Source: Trichostrongylus colubriformis (lineage: Eukaryota; Nematoda; Chromadorea; Rhabditida; Trichostrongylidae). From it: a DNA stretch of 64,000 nt. The notes below the pieces were generated by a model. It saw only the letters and a list, made by a program, of their open reading frames with translations, had not been told where the DNA came from and searched no databases. Below, piece after piece: positions 1 to 11,566 of the stretch. The position numbers were made by a program, and so were the translations under genes. Numbering within the stretch: position 1 is the stretch's first letter; every line of letters starts with the position of its first letter. The DNA lies in contig OZ022261.1 of assembly GCA_963978905.1 (NCBI GenBank), forward strand, positions 29,013,686 to 29,077,685, written 5' to 3'.

Positions 1-596
1 TTTTGACCCAGATGCTTGCGCGCTGCATATCAGGGTCATATTTGTGATCAACATCTTGAGAGACTCCTAAATGGCATTTCAAACTAAATCGGTGAGAAAT
101 GTTGCTACATAAAATCGGTGCAATTGCACCATATCGGCACCATAGTCAAAAACGGATGTCATTTTCATGATCAGCAGCTATAGACAAAGTTTCAGCGAAA
201 ATCCATCTTAACCAACTCGCGGTGTCTGGGACTCTCAATCGAAGACACAGGAGGGGACAAAGTTCCCTACAGTACCTTTCGTAAATTGTTCGGTTGCCGC
301 AGTTGCACACACGACGCCCGGTCATGACGTCGAGTGTGAATTCTTGGATTTTTATTATAAACACATTTGTCTTACTCTTTTCCTCGATCGCCCTTTTATT
401 GTTCTTACCTGTTGAGTTTTCTGTTTCTTCTGATTAACAACCTCATGAATGAAATCGAATTCGCCTCCAGTGATATCAAATAACAGTGTCGTCGGCACGT
501 ATAAAGCTGGAGCTCGAGGTGAGGCTCGATAAAATTGCAATAACGCACAAAGGGCGCGTTTTTCAATGCGACTTTCGCTGCACAAATGCGTTCTCT
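1..596. other. No recognisable feature
   Basis: I see no coding exon, terminal repeat or tandem array here. The open frames on both strands are short and overlap without pattern. Confidence 0.4.
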
Positions 597-1205
597 TCCT
601 ACGAAGGAATTAGCCGAGGTCGAACAGGCCATTCGGAATGGGATGCAAATAGTCCGACGTATATTCGGACGCTGATCGCGAACATGCACTCCAAATTTGC
701 AGAGCGACTTTCTGAGCGGAATTATGAAGGGTTTCTGAAAAACAATGCTATTATATGGTAGGTTGGAAGCCCGTAGCACGCGAGCCAGACGTTCTCGCGC
801 AAAACCAGTGCGATTCTCGTGTTCAGGGGTCCAACTACCCGATAGGACATGTTTTCAGCCAAATCGAGAACTTTGCCTAATTTCGGAAAAGTTCGTAGTC
901 TACCGAGAATTTGTCCAAATTTCAGAAAAATTCTTGGCCTACCTAATAGTTTCTATAGGGTGGTTTGGACCCCTGAACACGGAAATCGTACCTGTTTTGC
1001 GCCAGGACGTTTGGCCGTGTGCTGCGGGTTTCCAGACGTGCCATACAATAGCACTGTTTTTTTTTTCAAAAACCTCCATATCCACTCAGAGGATCACTCT
1101 GCAAATTTGGAATGCAGGTTTGAGATCAGCGTCCGAAAATACGTCGGACCATATGTATCCCATTCCGAATGACCAGTTCAACCTCGGGTCCTTCTCTTGT
1201 TAGCT
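597..1205. repeat. Large imperfect palindrome (foldback repeat)
   Basis: The stretch around 597-850 is closely matched, in reverse complement, by 950-1,205. Landmarks include CCGAGGTCGAAC near 616, paired with its complement near 1,180, CCAAATTTGCAGAG near 690, paired near 1,100, and GTTCAGGGGTCCAA near 820, paired near 975. The centre is a ~100-bp spacer that is itself partly self-complementary. Read outward-in, both arms give a related broken peptide containing RRIFGR, which suggests an inverted duplication of a once-coding piece. I do not recognise that peptide. Confidence 0.75.
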
Positions 1206-1823
1206 TTAATATTCGTTTACGGAGAACAGTGTTTTCAAAAACAGTTTCCTTTTCCCACCCTCCAGGTGCCTTCGAAGGCAGTGGTAGAGGTAGATGGTTG
1301 AATTCCTTCACTCCAGTCTTTGAAACTAAACAGTGGACACTCTCAGCACAAAAGCCGTCATGTCAAGCACTAACTTATTACTCCACATTTAAGCCATTAT
1401 TCGGGAAAGTTGGCCCAAGGCGCGGACCGGATTAGGAAAGGCAGAGCATGTTAAAAGCAGTGCCTTCTCCGAATTATAGGGGAGCGTTCACTGGGAGCTG
1501 AAGCACATAAAGTCCTCTTGGACCTGCGGTTCTCATTTGAACGACTCACTTCAGAAGTTCTTGGGCATATGCATAAAACAACAGTGCCAGTTTGCGTTGC
1601 GCGTCTCTCATTTGAAGTTTACCAGAGACTTTCACTTTCGCTCTTGCAAGTGCTAACGACTTATTGCTCGTACAATGCTATGGTGAGCATTGTCATCTTT
1701 CACGTCGAACACCTGATTTTCGGAGTCAGTGGTCCTTCCTGGTCCTCAGAAACGAATGGCCTTGGAGAAATGCAGAAAGTAAGATATCCAAGGGTACCAC
1801 ATAATAAGAATTCCTTTGACTAT
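1206..1823. other. No recognisable feature
   Basis: No splice-flanked exon or repeat end could be supported. The open frames here look accidental. Confidence 0.4.
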
Positions 1824-2334
1824 TTAAAGAAAGTTTTAGGGGTAATGTGGGTGATGAGAATCCCTAAGAGGAGTCATTCACTCGAAAACCACGGGAGCCT
1901 ATTTGCGGCGGAATCCCCCACGAAGGGCGGGCCCCCGAGCTGTGGCAGAGGCGGCCTTTTCTGCTTGAGCCGCCTTATTGTGCTCGGTCCGCCTCCTAGC
2001 GAGTGATTGGCTGGGGTGGGAATAGAAGGTATCGCGGCCCGCTTTCTCAGTTTTGGCTTGAAGCGCACTCCAGAAAAGGGATTCTTACTCATTCTCGAAC
2101 ATCTCTTCGTGTTTATGACATGCAACACGCCAATGGAACACTCGTGCGGACCATTCGCCTCTTCACGGTAATGCTCCACATTGAGGATCAACGGTGGGGA
2201 GGGGTCCCTTTTCTCGGGTTTTTTTGGCCATTTCCATCCGTTTTTTCTTCACTATCCTGCTACCAGGCATCTCCACTTTCACATTCACTACTTCTTTTAC
2301 TTTTCTGCCGAATTTCCCCAAACACTGCCTTAAA
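1824..2334 (-). mobile_element. MITE-like element, TTAAA-ended family (copy 1)
   Basis: It starts TTAAAGAAAGTTTTAGGGG and ends with the complement of a matching terminus (ACTGCCTTAAA). Read on the - strand, the body (AAATTCGG, AAGTAG, GAGATGCC, then ATGGCC next to CGAGAA) matches the copies at 37,274, 42,899, 44,066 and 44,813. It has no transposase frame, so it is non-autonomous. The flanking TTAAA might be a target duplication or part of the terminal repeat. Confidence 0.75.
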
Positions 2335-3829
2335 TATGGATAGATCGTGGCAAAGTTCCGAACGGGGTTGAAGTGATAACGAATTTCACCGTGTTGAGGT
2401 GACCCAACATGGTGCCTTGACAAAATCTTTGGATCCCGCTCGTACAGGAAAACAGTAATTGAATCCGATATCGCTGAGATTTGCATGGCATAGTTGCACG
2501 GTGTAATGTCCGTAGCGCTGTGCGTAAGGCGAGCACATAGATGTGAACATAGACTCCCTAGTTTACGGTTTTCCATGTTTCCCAAGAGTTTCCTCAACCA
2601 AATTGTACCTACATGAAGTGAGTTCTTTTGTTCATATATGTCACATTTATGTGTGGGTACGGCACTCTATTTCTATTGTAGCTGAGTCATGAGTAGTGTC
2701 GGTTTTTTTTTCCGTACAATCATCTTGCCAGGAAATGCCGTTTTAAAATGCTGTGTAGAGAATCGAAAGCCCTTATATAATGCACAAATCGGTCTTCCAT
2801 CTCTATCTTAGGCTCTCGACGGAGGCTCTCCGTGGTCTTACTGAAGTCAGTGTGAAAGAACTAACTCTGTGCGACTTCGATAGTCGGATGGATCGCCTTT
2901 TCGAGAATGGAACACAAAACTCGAAGGATTATTTGGGTCCACATCCCTCCTTTAAAACTATTTCCAAAAACTGAAGTCTGTCCCTAATGCGATGGTACCA
3001 GTACTCCTCTCGGCCGTCACGGACTTTTTTCCATCAAAAAGAAAACCCTGAAGAAAAACAATGAGAGAAAGGTGTGCAAACTCTAGGACGTATCAGGCAC
3101 CTTGATCCGATCTGCTCCCATCCATCTCCTGGTGGAATCGGTCTGGTTTTCGGATGTTCGAAAGCTCGGAGCAACTCCTTTCTAACATCTCGCCTAAAAT
3201 TAGTTTTTTTTAGATCCTATGAGCATATTCGATGACACATTATGTTCCAGCAAAGACCTTGCTTCTGAGCATAACCCAGTGAAACTTTACTTCTGTTCTG
3301 AAATGCATCACCAGTTTCTATCGGAAAGCGTAACAAAATGTTTAGTACTCCTTCTGCTGTCATACTCTGCTAGTGCTCGGAGCATGCTCTTTGAAGTTTT
3401 TGAAAGACTGCACGAAGCCATCGCCCCTTTTGCACGATCTGACATTCTGACATTTCCAGGCCTCATTTTGAGGCAATAAGTATTTCTCTAAATCAGATGG
3501 CAGCTTTCCTCCTGTCTTCACCAGAAAGTGACGGTAGTGCAGCAAAAATACAGCTTATGCAAGTGGAGGGCAAAAGGAACGAGAAAACGCAATGTGGCTG
3601 TATCATTTTGCAGAAAGGGAAAAGCGGCATCTTCGGAACAAATGAAATAAGGATTTCAGTGCTCTCTAGCTGGTTTGATGTTTGTGATCGAATGCACGAC
3701 CACAATGGCTACAACGTTTTACTTGGAAAGCTTTTACGGATCACTCTGCAAATAACTTTTAAGTACTATTCATAGATGGCTGTATCATTATGCAGCTAGG
3801 GTCAAGCGTCCAGATGAAGAAAATTTTCG
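2335..3829. other. No recognisable gene or repeat
   Basis: Short open frames occur on both strands, but none has convincing splice sites or a recognisable domain. I found no terminal repeats or arrays. Confidence 0.4.
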
Positions 3830-5605
3830 AAAAATACGACCCCCCTCCCCCAAAAAAAAGGGCCTCAATACGATCCCCCTTTTACGTCTGTTATTGTTCA
3901 AGTATTCAATGAAATTTTCTGCTCTACAACACCAGATTATTTGTTTTTTGAACCCAGCTGCTCAATATTTTGAGACTGTGACGAAGTCCCCAGGAGGCAC
4001 CTACTTCCTCGCTTATAACTATTATTTATTGAGCAGTTTTACTTGACCACTTCAACCATAAACAATAAATTAAACACTGGTGTGCTATTCCTTTCACATG
4101 ATTCGACATGGAGCGGTAGGTGCATTTCTGGAATCGTTGGTAGGTAAAGAGGAAACGTCGAATGAACAGATTTTTGCCCCTGGTATTCCATTTCTAGGCC
4201 TTAAAAATATAGATTAATTAAAGGATTCACCAGACAATTAAAGTTGGGAGGGGGGGGGGGGGGGGAACAGCAACGTAACTTTTCACCAACGTTTGAGCTC
4301 CTTCCCTCCCTAGGCTTAGGCTAAAATTCATATCCCCTCCTCTTACATGAAAAAGCATCTCATTCTCATCTGCTTTAGCCTAAGCATGGGGAAGGAAAGG
4401 TACCGACGTCGGAGAATTTTGCGCCCTTCCCCACACTTTGATTTACCCTAATTTATGAAAAATAACAGGGTCCAGCACAAAAGAAAAAGCTCCATAGGAT
4501 GGATACATGTTATGCACATTTGACGATGCAAAAAAAAACTTCATGAAAAAAGAGAATAAAAGAAAAAGTAAACTACGACCAAATACATGTTAGAATAAAG
4601 TGGCCTAATATGTGAGAAGCTGTACAAAACTTCAACGAAAGAAGATTTTGCATTGGTTATCCACGTATGAAATAGCACCCCTTTTGACGAGACGGAACAA
4701 GGCACAGAGCGATAACGCAAACACTATCTCATTCGCAAGTGACCAATATCCAGTCGTGCCGCAGCACAGATAACGTTTCTTAAGGGGTTAACAACGTGGG
4801 ACGTCGGACGTGTGAACGTCCGAGTAGAACGTATCCTCATCTTTCTCATCGTCGGCTTTCACATCATCCGCTTCTAATTTGGTTCCAGGCGACGTGCGAC
4901 GCGGCGATCACGATGGAGCGCGGTATCTTCCCCATACTAAATTCCAACATTTCTAAAATACTCTAAACTTTACCTAGAGCCCATCTTTCGAACAACTGTG
5001 AACTGTTTCCTAATAACTCCCTTAGACCTATCTATTGGCTGCTTGTTTTCCTTAATGGTTGCGTAGTTCTCGATATGGGTTTCCAGTTGAGGATTAATTG
5101 AGGAAAATTTCGAAGTGTTTCACGGAAATGGCCATAACTTCCTTCAAGCTTGACCATATGAGTTCGTTTTGGTGAGGCGGGGTCTACCATGTTGTCGCTT
5201 CCGGAAGACTACGTGTATGCCATATCTTCAAAACGAAGCAAGAAAAATTCAAAAAAGCCAGTTGAGGAAAGCTTTTTTCGTCGAATTTGCGAGATCTTCC
5301 CACGAATCTTCCCAAAAATCGATTCATTGTTACTGAAATTTTTCCAATATGCATCCTTCGATCTCGGAGGCCTAGTGGGAAGGCGAGAAGCGTCGGTCGA
5401 CTTTTCTGTGCGGTGCGCCATGCATGAGGTTTGCATGATGATTAAGTTAAACTAGTTTTGGGTTCGAACCCATTTAGTCAATTTAATCACTTCTCCCCTT
5501 ACACTTTAGACCCTGAGCCTGAGAAATTCTGCTGATCACTGCCTACCTCAACAATTACGACCACCCCCGCTCCTAGCGGACCAAATACGACCCCCTGTTG
5601 AGGAT
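3830..5605. repeat. Dispersed ~1.8-kb repeat with ATACGACCCCC ends (copy 1)
   Basis: Its outer parts carry ATACGACCCCC, near 3,836 and 5,586, in the same orientation. Internally it matches 45,825-47,225: GGAGCGCGGTATCT..CCCCA near 4,916 against 46,236, GAAGTGTTT near 5,110, ATGTTGTCGCTTCCGGAAGA near 5,190 against ATGTTGCCGCTTCCGAACGA near 46,516. It contains a run of about 18 G at ~4,247-4,265. No coding capacity is evident, and the transposon class, if any, is unknown. Confidence 0.6.
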
Positions 5606-6229
5606 TCCTCAACGGAGGCTTGACCCTGGATGCAGCGCACTGTAGTATTATTGAAGTTAGTAGAAACCGACATTACTCATGAGCCAACGCACTATTTGGG
5701 ATCGCAGAATTTAGCGAAAGATGTATTTCGCCGCCAACATATTACAACTTTTACAGCTGAAGGGGAGGCAATTGCTGATGGGCAAGATAACAAGTTAGCC
5801 CGTTTCAGAATATTTATTGCTGATGTTTGAGATTCGGCAACAAGCTACGGAAAGCAAAATTAATTTTCAGGTTCGAAGATGGCCGATGAAATCGAAGAAT
5901 TTAAGAATCATCTATCAATGCAGACGTCTCCGCCAATTAACGTTGAACCATCTTTTCTCCTTAGCAATTGCATGATTTTTTCCTACATCTCCTATTTCAA
6001 ATGACACCGAGATATTTGGAATGTATGGTATGTGCTCAATACGCAGTGAATGAAGACCACGAGTTCCTCCGAAGTTCTGAAATCGGCTGGATACCATATC
6101 TTTCCTCAAACTCAATTAGCTGCCATGAAAATCACTGAGGAAGCAGATTCTATTATTCTTTTTGCCACCCAATCTTCAAAAAAAAAAAAGAGCTTTGCAG
6201 AGAACGGAGCATCGAATACGAAAGTGATA
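5606..6229. other. No recognisable feature
   Basis: No supported exon or repeat was seen here. Confidence 0.35.
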
Positions 6230-6672
6230 GGTTGATTCGCTTGTCACAGAATTACTAGGGATAACTTATGTGCACAAGTTGTTATGTAAGCAAAGGGCAT
6301 GAAACTGCATTCAAACGTGGTCGCAAATGCCTTGGCGTCGTCAGTTTTATTAGGTCGTAAGGAAAGTTTTGGCCGGTTTGCAATTTCACCTTTGGGAGAT
6401 CATAACTCGGCTCAGTCTCCATCTTTTCTTGAGCTGCGAGCACCATTCGATTCCCTACAGTGTTGGCAACATTTTGCATACTTGCATATCTCATTTTGAT
6501 GAAGGGCTGGCGATTCATTTTGCGCGAAAGCAAAAAAAAAAGTCGACCTCAAATCACTATTGTTTCTGAATACACTGCTATAGAAGGAGCTGTCCAGATG
6601 TTTAGAAAAGTGGGGTTCATTTAGCGCTAGATTTGATGAATATGGTGGACGAGTAAGGGCTCCATCCTGCAA
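6230..6672 (-). pseudogene. Decayed mariner transposase C-terminus
   Basis: On the - strand a frame reads THPPYSSNLALNEPHFSKHL, matching the mariner pattern HPPYSPDLAPSDYHFFxxL. It continues to NEICKYAK..Q..RESNGA, matching the family's final GI..L..RWQ..V..NG block. The aspartate of SPD and the third catalytic aspartate are both lost. There is at least one frameshift near 6,540, in a run of A. AGGTTGATTC near 6,229 may be the terminal repeat of the 3' end. Function is certainly lost. Confidence 0.55.
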
Positions 6673-7539
6673 CTACTTCAGTGCCTGGAAGACAATTTGT
6701 GGAAAATGCGCTCGCGCATGGCTGCTCCGAGGGATGGTGCGGCACCCATTTTTTGGGGTTTTTTTTCAAATCGAGGCTACTTGATGTGGTCAACTAAGTT
6801 TGCTTAATCAGGGCCAATACTTTTGGACATCCCCTGTAAGTATGGCCTCCCATCGTTTTCTGCCGTTTCAATTAAAGCGATTTGATAAATTGAAAATTCA
6901 AGTAACTTATTCTCATTTCTGCACTTCTGAAACCAGGGACAAAGTGTTCCATCCAATGCTTCACTCCTTCCTCTTGTAGTATTCACATTTGTGGTTTCCT
7001 TTGCTGTGACTCGACTGAACAAGTACTCTTGAAGTGTAGTCATCCAAAAAGTGCCATTTTCGCAGTGCTTTAAAATTTCCCTAATAATTCGAAAACGCAG
7101 TGGCATTCTAAGAGAAGCATAAATCCTGAAAGAGCAACTTCTTGTCTATCTGAGGAGCACAGCATGTAATTTGATTCATGTTGACGCGCTTTGAAATTTG
7201 AATTTATCTTGTGAACGCGCAAAGGCGGCCAGAACTTTCCTTACAACCTAATATTAGTCGTAGAAGAAAGTTCGGCGACCGTGTCCTTTATGGTGCCGCT
7301 CATTATCCGCTTCCTGCCTTCTTCGCATATTCTGTTAAGTAGCGGAACTTACTGTGACTTGTTCCAAGTCTTACAATGCCATGATACAATGTACTCGGTT
7401 AACCACAACGTTACATTTCCACCCCAACCGTACTGCTAGCCGATAACATTCACATCTGCATATCTTTTATTTGTCAAAAATCACATTGCTCACGGTTCAC
7501 ATCCCCCAAGTATACAAAACGGAGAGTAACGAAAAAGAT
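6673..7539. other. Mostly featureless; possible lone Tc1-type terminus near 6,812-6,840
   Basis: The string GGGCCAATACTTTTGGACAT followed by CCCCTGTA resembles Tc1-family terminal repeats, but I found no inverted partner. The rest holds nothing I can support. Confidence 0.3.
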
Positions 7540-7965
7540 AAAGGTATCAGAGCGTAATATTCCTGGAATGTTTTTCAGAAGCAGGAGCAAACCGTCGATC
7601 TCTACTTCCACCGTATGGAGCCTTCAGCCAGCATCGTTTGGAGCACCTACGGCACCAAGTTTCGCCTGGATAAGCAAAGTTTTGTTCCGTGATGATTCCC
7701 TCGTGGGAAGCTCCTAAAGGACTGACCCTTTGGTTCATGGGGAATACAGAGCTTTTGCGGCTTGGGCAACGCTGCTACGTTATGATGTCATTCTTCATGC
7801 CTCTAACAGAAGTGCTTTCTATAGATGACACGTCCTCGACTTCGGGAACGAAGGGCATTGAGTTTGCGAAGGAAACTGAATGTTCACGGAGACCATCCAG
7901 TATGACCTTCGTCAGGTACCCAGAATGGACAGTTCTAAGCAAGCATTGAGCGTCGATTTCCTCTA
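7540..7965. mobile_element. Degenerate fragment of the CAGGGGGTGCC-ended family
   Basis: It shares TATGGAGCCTTCAG, GAGCACCTACGG, GTTCCGTGRTRR and GTGGGAAG, in order and orientation, with 30,067-30,170. It also shares the CAGGTACCCAGA block near 7,912 (30,386 in the other copy). Terminal repeats were not found. It carries no intact frame. Confidence 0.6.
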
Positions 7966-8427
7966 TCATATCCTAGCACTATTTCAGGATATACTGAAGT
8001 TGTATATTGCAGTATCGAAGGACGAAAAGCAGGATACGTGTAGAAAGTCTCGCAGATTCGAAGGAAGTCTCGAAGTGAGCAGGCCTGGCAGGCCCATCTC
8101 GCCCTGCTCCCTTTGACAGAAGCTGAAGATTGTCTGTAAAAGTAAGACGGTTCCTGAGAATCCCCTCGTCACATCCACTGCGTGGAATTGTCAGCAAAAT
8201 GCCTTACGATTCGATTAGCTCCACAGCAGGAAAGGATACAGGCACTGCTGAAGCCCTTCTATTAGGCTGATTCAACGTGAATCGGACAAATGGTAGTGAT
8301 GACTTCCAGGGATCGTAACTCAGCAATGAGTTGACGAAAATGGATGCGCGAGGTACCGTTGGAATGAGTATAAAAAGCTCTTCAAAACACAGTCAAACAC
8401 ACTCCAAACTAGTTTCATACCGCCACC

Positions 8428-9019
8428 ATGCCGCAAAATTTCAAGCCGCCCAGAGACCACATCCGCGTACGCTTTTTGTCGCTATCTGGCCAAGAGCCCG
8501 CGGATATGGAAAGACGCCGAAGGAAGTCTACAAGGAGCATGCTCCCGTCAGAAGTACAATGTACTTGTAGCATTCGAAGTTGGCGTGGGGCGACTATTCC
8601 ATTGGAGACGGAGATCGCATTTGGTGGAGCGTACACGGCGTAGAATACTGGAAGCTCCTCGATGAAGGTTTAACAGTTTCCCTCGACGTCTACATCAGTT
8701 ACGAGAATTGGAGGCAAATGTCCAAAATTCGCGACGGCGGCGCTCACATCTGTACTTCCAGCACGACAACGCGAGACCGCACATTGCGAGATTGAATGAA
8801 GCCGAGCTGCTCTCGTACAGTTGCTTCGTGCTTCCACACCCATCGTACTCCCCAGACCTGCCCCCTTCGGGTTTCCACCTTTCCTCCCACCTCCAATGCC
8901 ACCTGGACGGCCAAGACTTCAAAACTCGCGACGACGTCGAGAGAGTACCCCAGAACTCCTTTGAGGCCCGGCCTCCGGCCATCTCGAGTAAGGGCATCCG
9001 CGATCTGCCTAACCGGTAG
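8428..9019 (+). pseudogene. Mariner transposase pseudogene, middle deleted
   Basis: The N-terminal part starts MPQNFKPPRDHIR and covers the first helix-turn-helix region. The C-terminal part, in another frame from 8,708, has HDNARPHIARL and YSPDLPPSGFHL. In mariner DD34D transposases the second catalytic Asp is in HDNA and the third in APSD. Here the third has become Gly. The central third, including helix-turn-helix 2 and the first catalytic Asp (family motif DEKW), is missing and frameshifts separate the parts, so it cannot be active. Confidence 0.9.
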
Positions 9020-9039
9020 CAAAAGGTCATCGATAAAGA

Positions 9040-10116
9040 TCCCTACTATATATAAAGCGCTAAGGCGTCTGTCCCTCCGTCTGTCACGAAATTAGGTATC
9101 ATATGAAAAACGACCTGTGCAGATGAGGCCAAGTGTGGTATGGGTAGGGCATGGGACAGGAAGTAAAGACCACACATGGACCAATTTAAGCTCCGCCCAC
9201 GGGGGCGGGGCGTGCACTGGAATGTTTGGCTTTCAGCCCGAAAATGTTGATTACGTTCGAACGTGCTCCTAAAGATGGATTTAGGTCAGGGATGAGTTTC
9301 TGAAGGTCAGGAAAGAATGCAGGGCACAGTGGGCGGGGCATTTAAAGTGGTGGGCGGAGCTTGGACGTTACATGAAAAACGACCTGTGGAGATGGGGACA
9401 AATGCGGTATGGGTAGGGTATGGGACACTGCGTAAAGACCACACATGGGCCAAGTTAAGCTCCGCCCATAACGGGCGGGGCCGTCGTGGAATGTTCAAAA
9501 ATTGTTGATTGGGTTCGAATGTGCCCCAAACATAGGGAGAAGATGGATCAAGGTCAGGGATGAGTTTCTGAAGGTCAGGAAAGAATGCAGGGCACAGTGG
9601 GCGGAGCATTTAAATTGGTGGGCGGAGCTTGGATGTTACATGAAAAACGACCTGTGGAGATGGGGACAAATGCGGTATGGGTAGGGTATGGGACACTGAG
9701 TAAAGACCACACATGGACCAATTTAAGCTCCGCCCATAATGGGCGGGGCCGTCGTGGAATGTTCAAAAATTGTTGATTGGGTTCGAATGTGCCCCAAACA
9801 TAGGGAGAAGATGGATCAAGGTCAGGGATGAGTTTCTGAAGGTCAGGAAAGAATGCAGGGCACAGTGGGCGGAGCATTTAAATTGGTGGGCGGAGCTTGG
9901 ACGTTACATGAAAAACGACCTGTGGAGATGGGGACAAATGCGGTATGGGTAGGGTATGGGACAAGAAGTGAAGACCACACATGGACTAATTTAAGCTCCG
10001 CCCACGGTGGGCTGGGTGTGCACTGAAATACTCTGTCCTCAAGAAAAAGAGCAATACAGGCCGACCTACTGACGCACATGGTGTTTCGCGCACAGTAGTG
10101 TGCGCCCGCCAACTGG
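9040..10116 (+). mobile_element. Non-autonomous Helitron inserted in the mariner
   Basis: The 5' end is TCCCTACTATATATAAAGCG and the 3' end is CTGG. A 7-bp hairpin (GCGCACA-GTAG-TGTGCGC, 10,088-10,105) lies 11 nt before the 3' end. Host A (9,039) and T (10,117) flank it with no target duplication. The host sequence on both sides aligns without gap to the uninterrupted sister mariner (reverse complement of ~26,530-26,580), so boundaries are exact. It contains four ~268-bp tandem units and no Rep/helicase frame. Family knowledge: Helitrons start TC, end CTRR after a hairpin, and insert at AT. Confidence 0.93.
9103..10020. repeat. ~268-bp tandem array inside the Helitron
   Basis: ATGAAAAACGACCTGTG recurs at 9,103, 9,372, 9,640 and 9,908 (spacings 269, 268, 268). 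The second and third units are nearly identical, the first is diverged, and the last is cut short. Each carries GTGGGCGGAGC and GCTCCGCCCA, so the array is rich in short inverted GC boxes. Open frames within it are repeat artefacts. Confidence 0.93.
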
Positions 10117-10213
10117 TGAATCATATTACAAGTGATTCTCAGTTGTCGTTAAAAAGTTGTACGATAAAGATAAAATTTTGTCAATTGGTCCGATTCATAT
10201 TGAATCAACCTAA

Positions 10214-10802
10214 TACCAGAGCAATGAGTGATAAATATGCGCTATATCCTTCTTTATCAAAAGAAAGGATTTGGTGGTCCATGCAATGAAAGAAAGAAAG
10301 ACACGGGAACAGGATAGAGAAATGAACACGAAAGATGACATAATTCAGATGAGCTATGAGAAGGCGAATCCCAGCGTAGTTAAGAATTCATCCTGCACAT
10401 AGTTTTCATTCTGCACATTTTTATGCAACTTGTGGTAGAAAGCCTTGCAGCCGTCTCCGAATGGGCAAGGAAGAGTTTACTGGACAACAGGAACCTTTGA
10501 ATATACGTCAATAAATCTGCAGTTCTTCCGTTCCTCGGCTCTTTGTTAGCATTCAATTCACCATAAAATCAGTACTGTTTGCTCCTCTGAGATGTCTTCG
10601 CTCCACAATATACTCTTCTACACCCTTCCACGAAGGACCATGCAAAGATCCCACCCGTCCAACTGCCCATCACCTTCGCCCCCTCCCCCTTCTTCACCTC
10701 CAACACCAAAGCAAACGCTTCTTGCACCTTCTCCTCCACCACCACCTCTTCCTCTTTCATATGATGGTCTAGTCTGGGTGCAAATTAACGCCCATCCTTC
10801 AA
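10214..10802. other. No gene; pyrimidine-rich stretch near 10,660-10,762
   Basis: A CCT/CCA-rich tract produces a proline-rich open frame, which I consider low complexity rather than a gene. Nothing else is recognisable. Confidence 0.35.
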
Positions 10803-11523
10803 CCAGATTGCTTGACGCACAGTACTGCGCATATTACCGAGTGGTATTCAATAATAAAACTGCCGATACTTACGATACAGATGCGACTAATCGGTACCGA
10901 TGTAGCCCATATCTCGTAGTTCTGCAGCAAGCGCTAGCTAAATCACTCTCTTCTCAATCACCTACACACTTCGAAAGCTCAGGCAGACTGGCGAATGCTG
11001 TTGCAACTAATATCGGCATAGGTAAGGTATTGTTGAGAGATTGCGATTCGCGCGACTCGGGCGATTCGTGCGGAAGGAAAAAAATACATATCGATCGAGC
11101 GACTAGGGGGATCGCATGAATCCAGGCGAGCGAACGATACAGGAGTGAAGCGTAAGATACGTCTCGATGGAAGAAACGTTTGAATGGCGAGGATCATGCG
11201 AATCGCGTTATCGCCTGAATCGTGAACTCTGAGGAGTGCCTGAAGTATTCACCTAATGACGAAAAATGTTCAGAATACCAAGAGTGATGGACATAGTCGT
11301 TTGTTACTGCTTGTAATACCTCAACAGCAAGGGAATCGGTTGTCTTTAACTTTGTTCATAGTAAACATATGGTGACCGTATTTTATCACTTCAACAAATG
11401 CTATCACTTTCGGTCACATGATACCGATGCCCTGTTTCCACATCACACAATACTTACGCGACGTAATATACGAATTTCGCAACAGTCAGACAAACACAGA
11501 TATACATATTCGTACATAGAGGA
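10803..11523 (-). mobile_element. Probable non-autonomous Helitron
   Basis: On the - strand it begins A|TCCTCTATGTACGAATATG, continues to CTGTGTTTGTCTGACTGTTG like the other Helitrons' 5' regions, and ends CTGG|T. A hairpin-like GCGCAGTACTGTGC lies ~14 nt before that end. Length is 721 bp. No empty site is available in the window, so the boundaries rest on motifs only. No Rep/helicase frame. Confidence 0.6.
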
Positions 11524-11566
11524 TTGCAATTGATCTTGGGGGGTATACAGTATTTCACGCAACACA

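Larger units (their letters stand above)
8262..10213 (+). mobile_element. Mariner deletion derivative interrupted by a Helitron
   Basis: The element has TA on both sides (8,260-8,261 and 10,214-10,215). The ends TTAGGCTGATTCAACGTGAA and, complemented, TTAGGTTGATTCAATATGAA form the terminal inverted repeats. Without the 9,040-10,116 insertion it is 875 bp, against ~1.3 kb usual for mariner. It has the same internal deletion junction (before GATGAAGGT, ~8,661) as the - strand copy at 24,821-27,354. It is non-autonomous. Confidence 0.9.

Noticed and set aside
5459..5475. GGGTTCGAACCC as a tRNA T-arm
   Set aside because: It is a simple palindrome with no anticodon or D arm around it.
9307..9877. 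Repeated ~100-codon - strand frames beginning MLRPLCPAFFPDL
   Set aside because: They recur at exactly the 268-bp period of the Helitron array and depend on it. There is no domain.
10592..11119. 175-codon proline-rich frame
   Set aside because: It comes from a CCT/CCA tract and then runs into the candidate Helitron. No splice or domain support.
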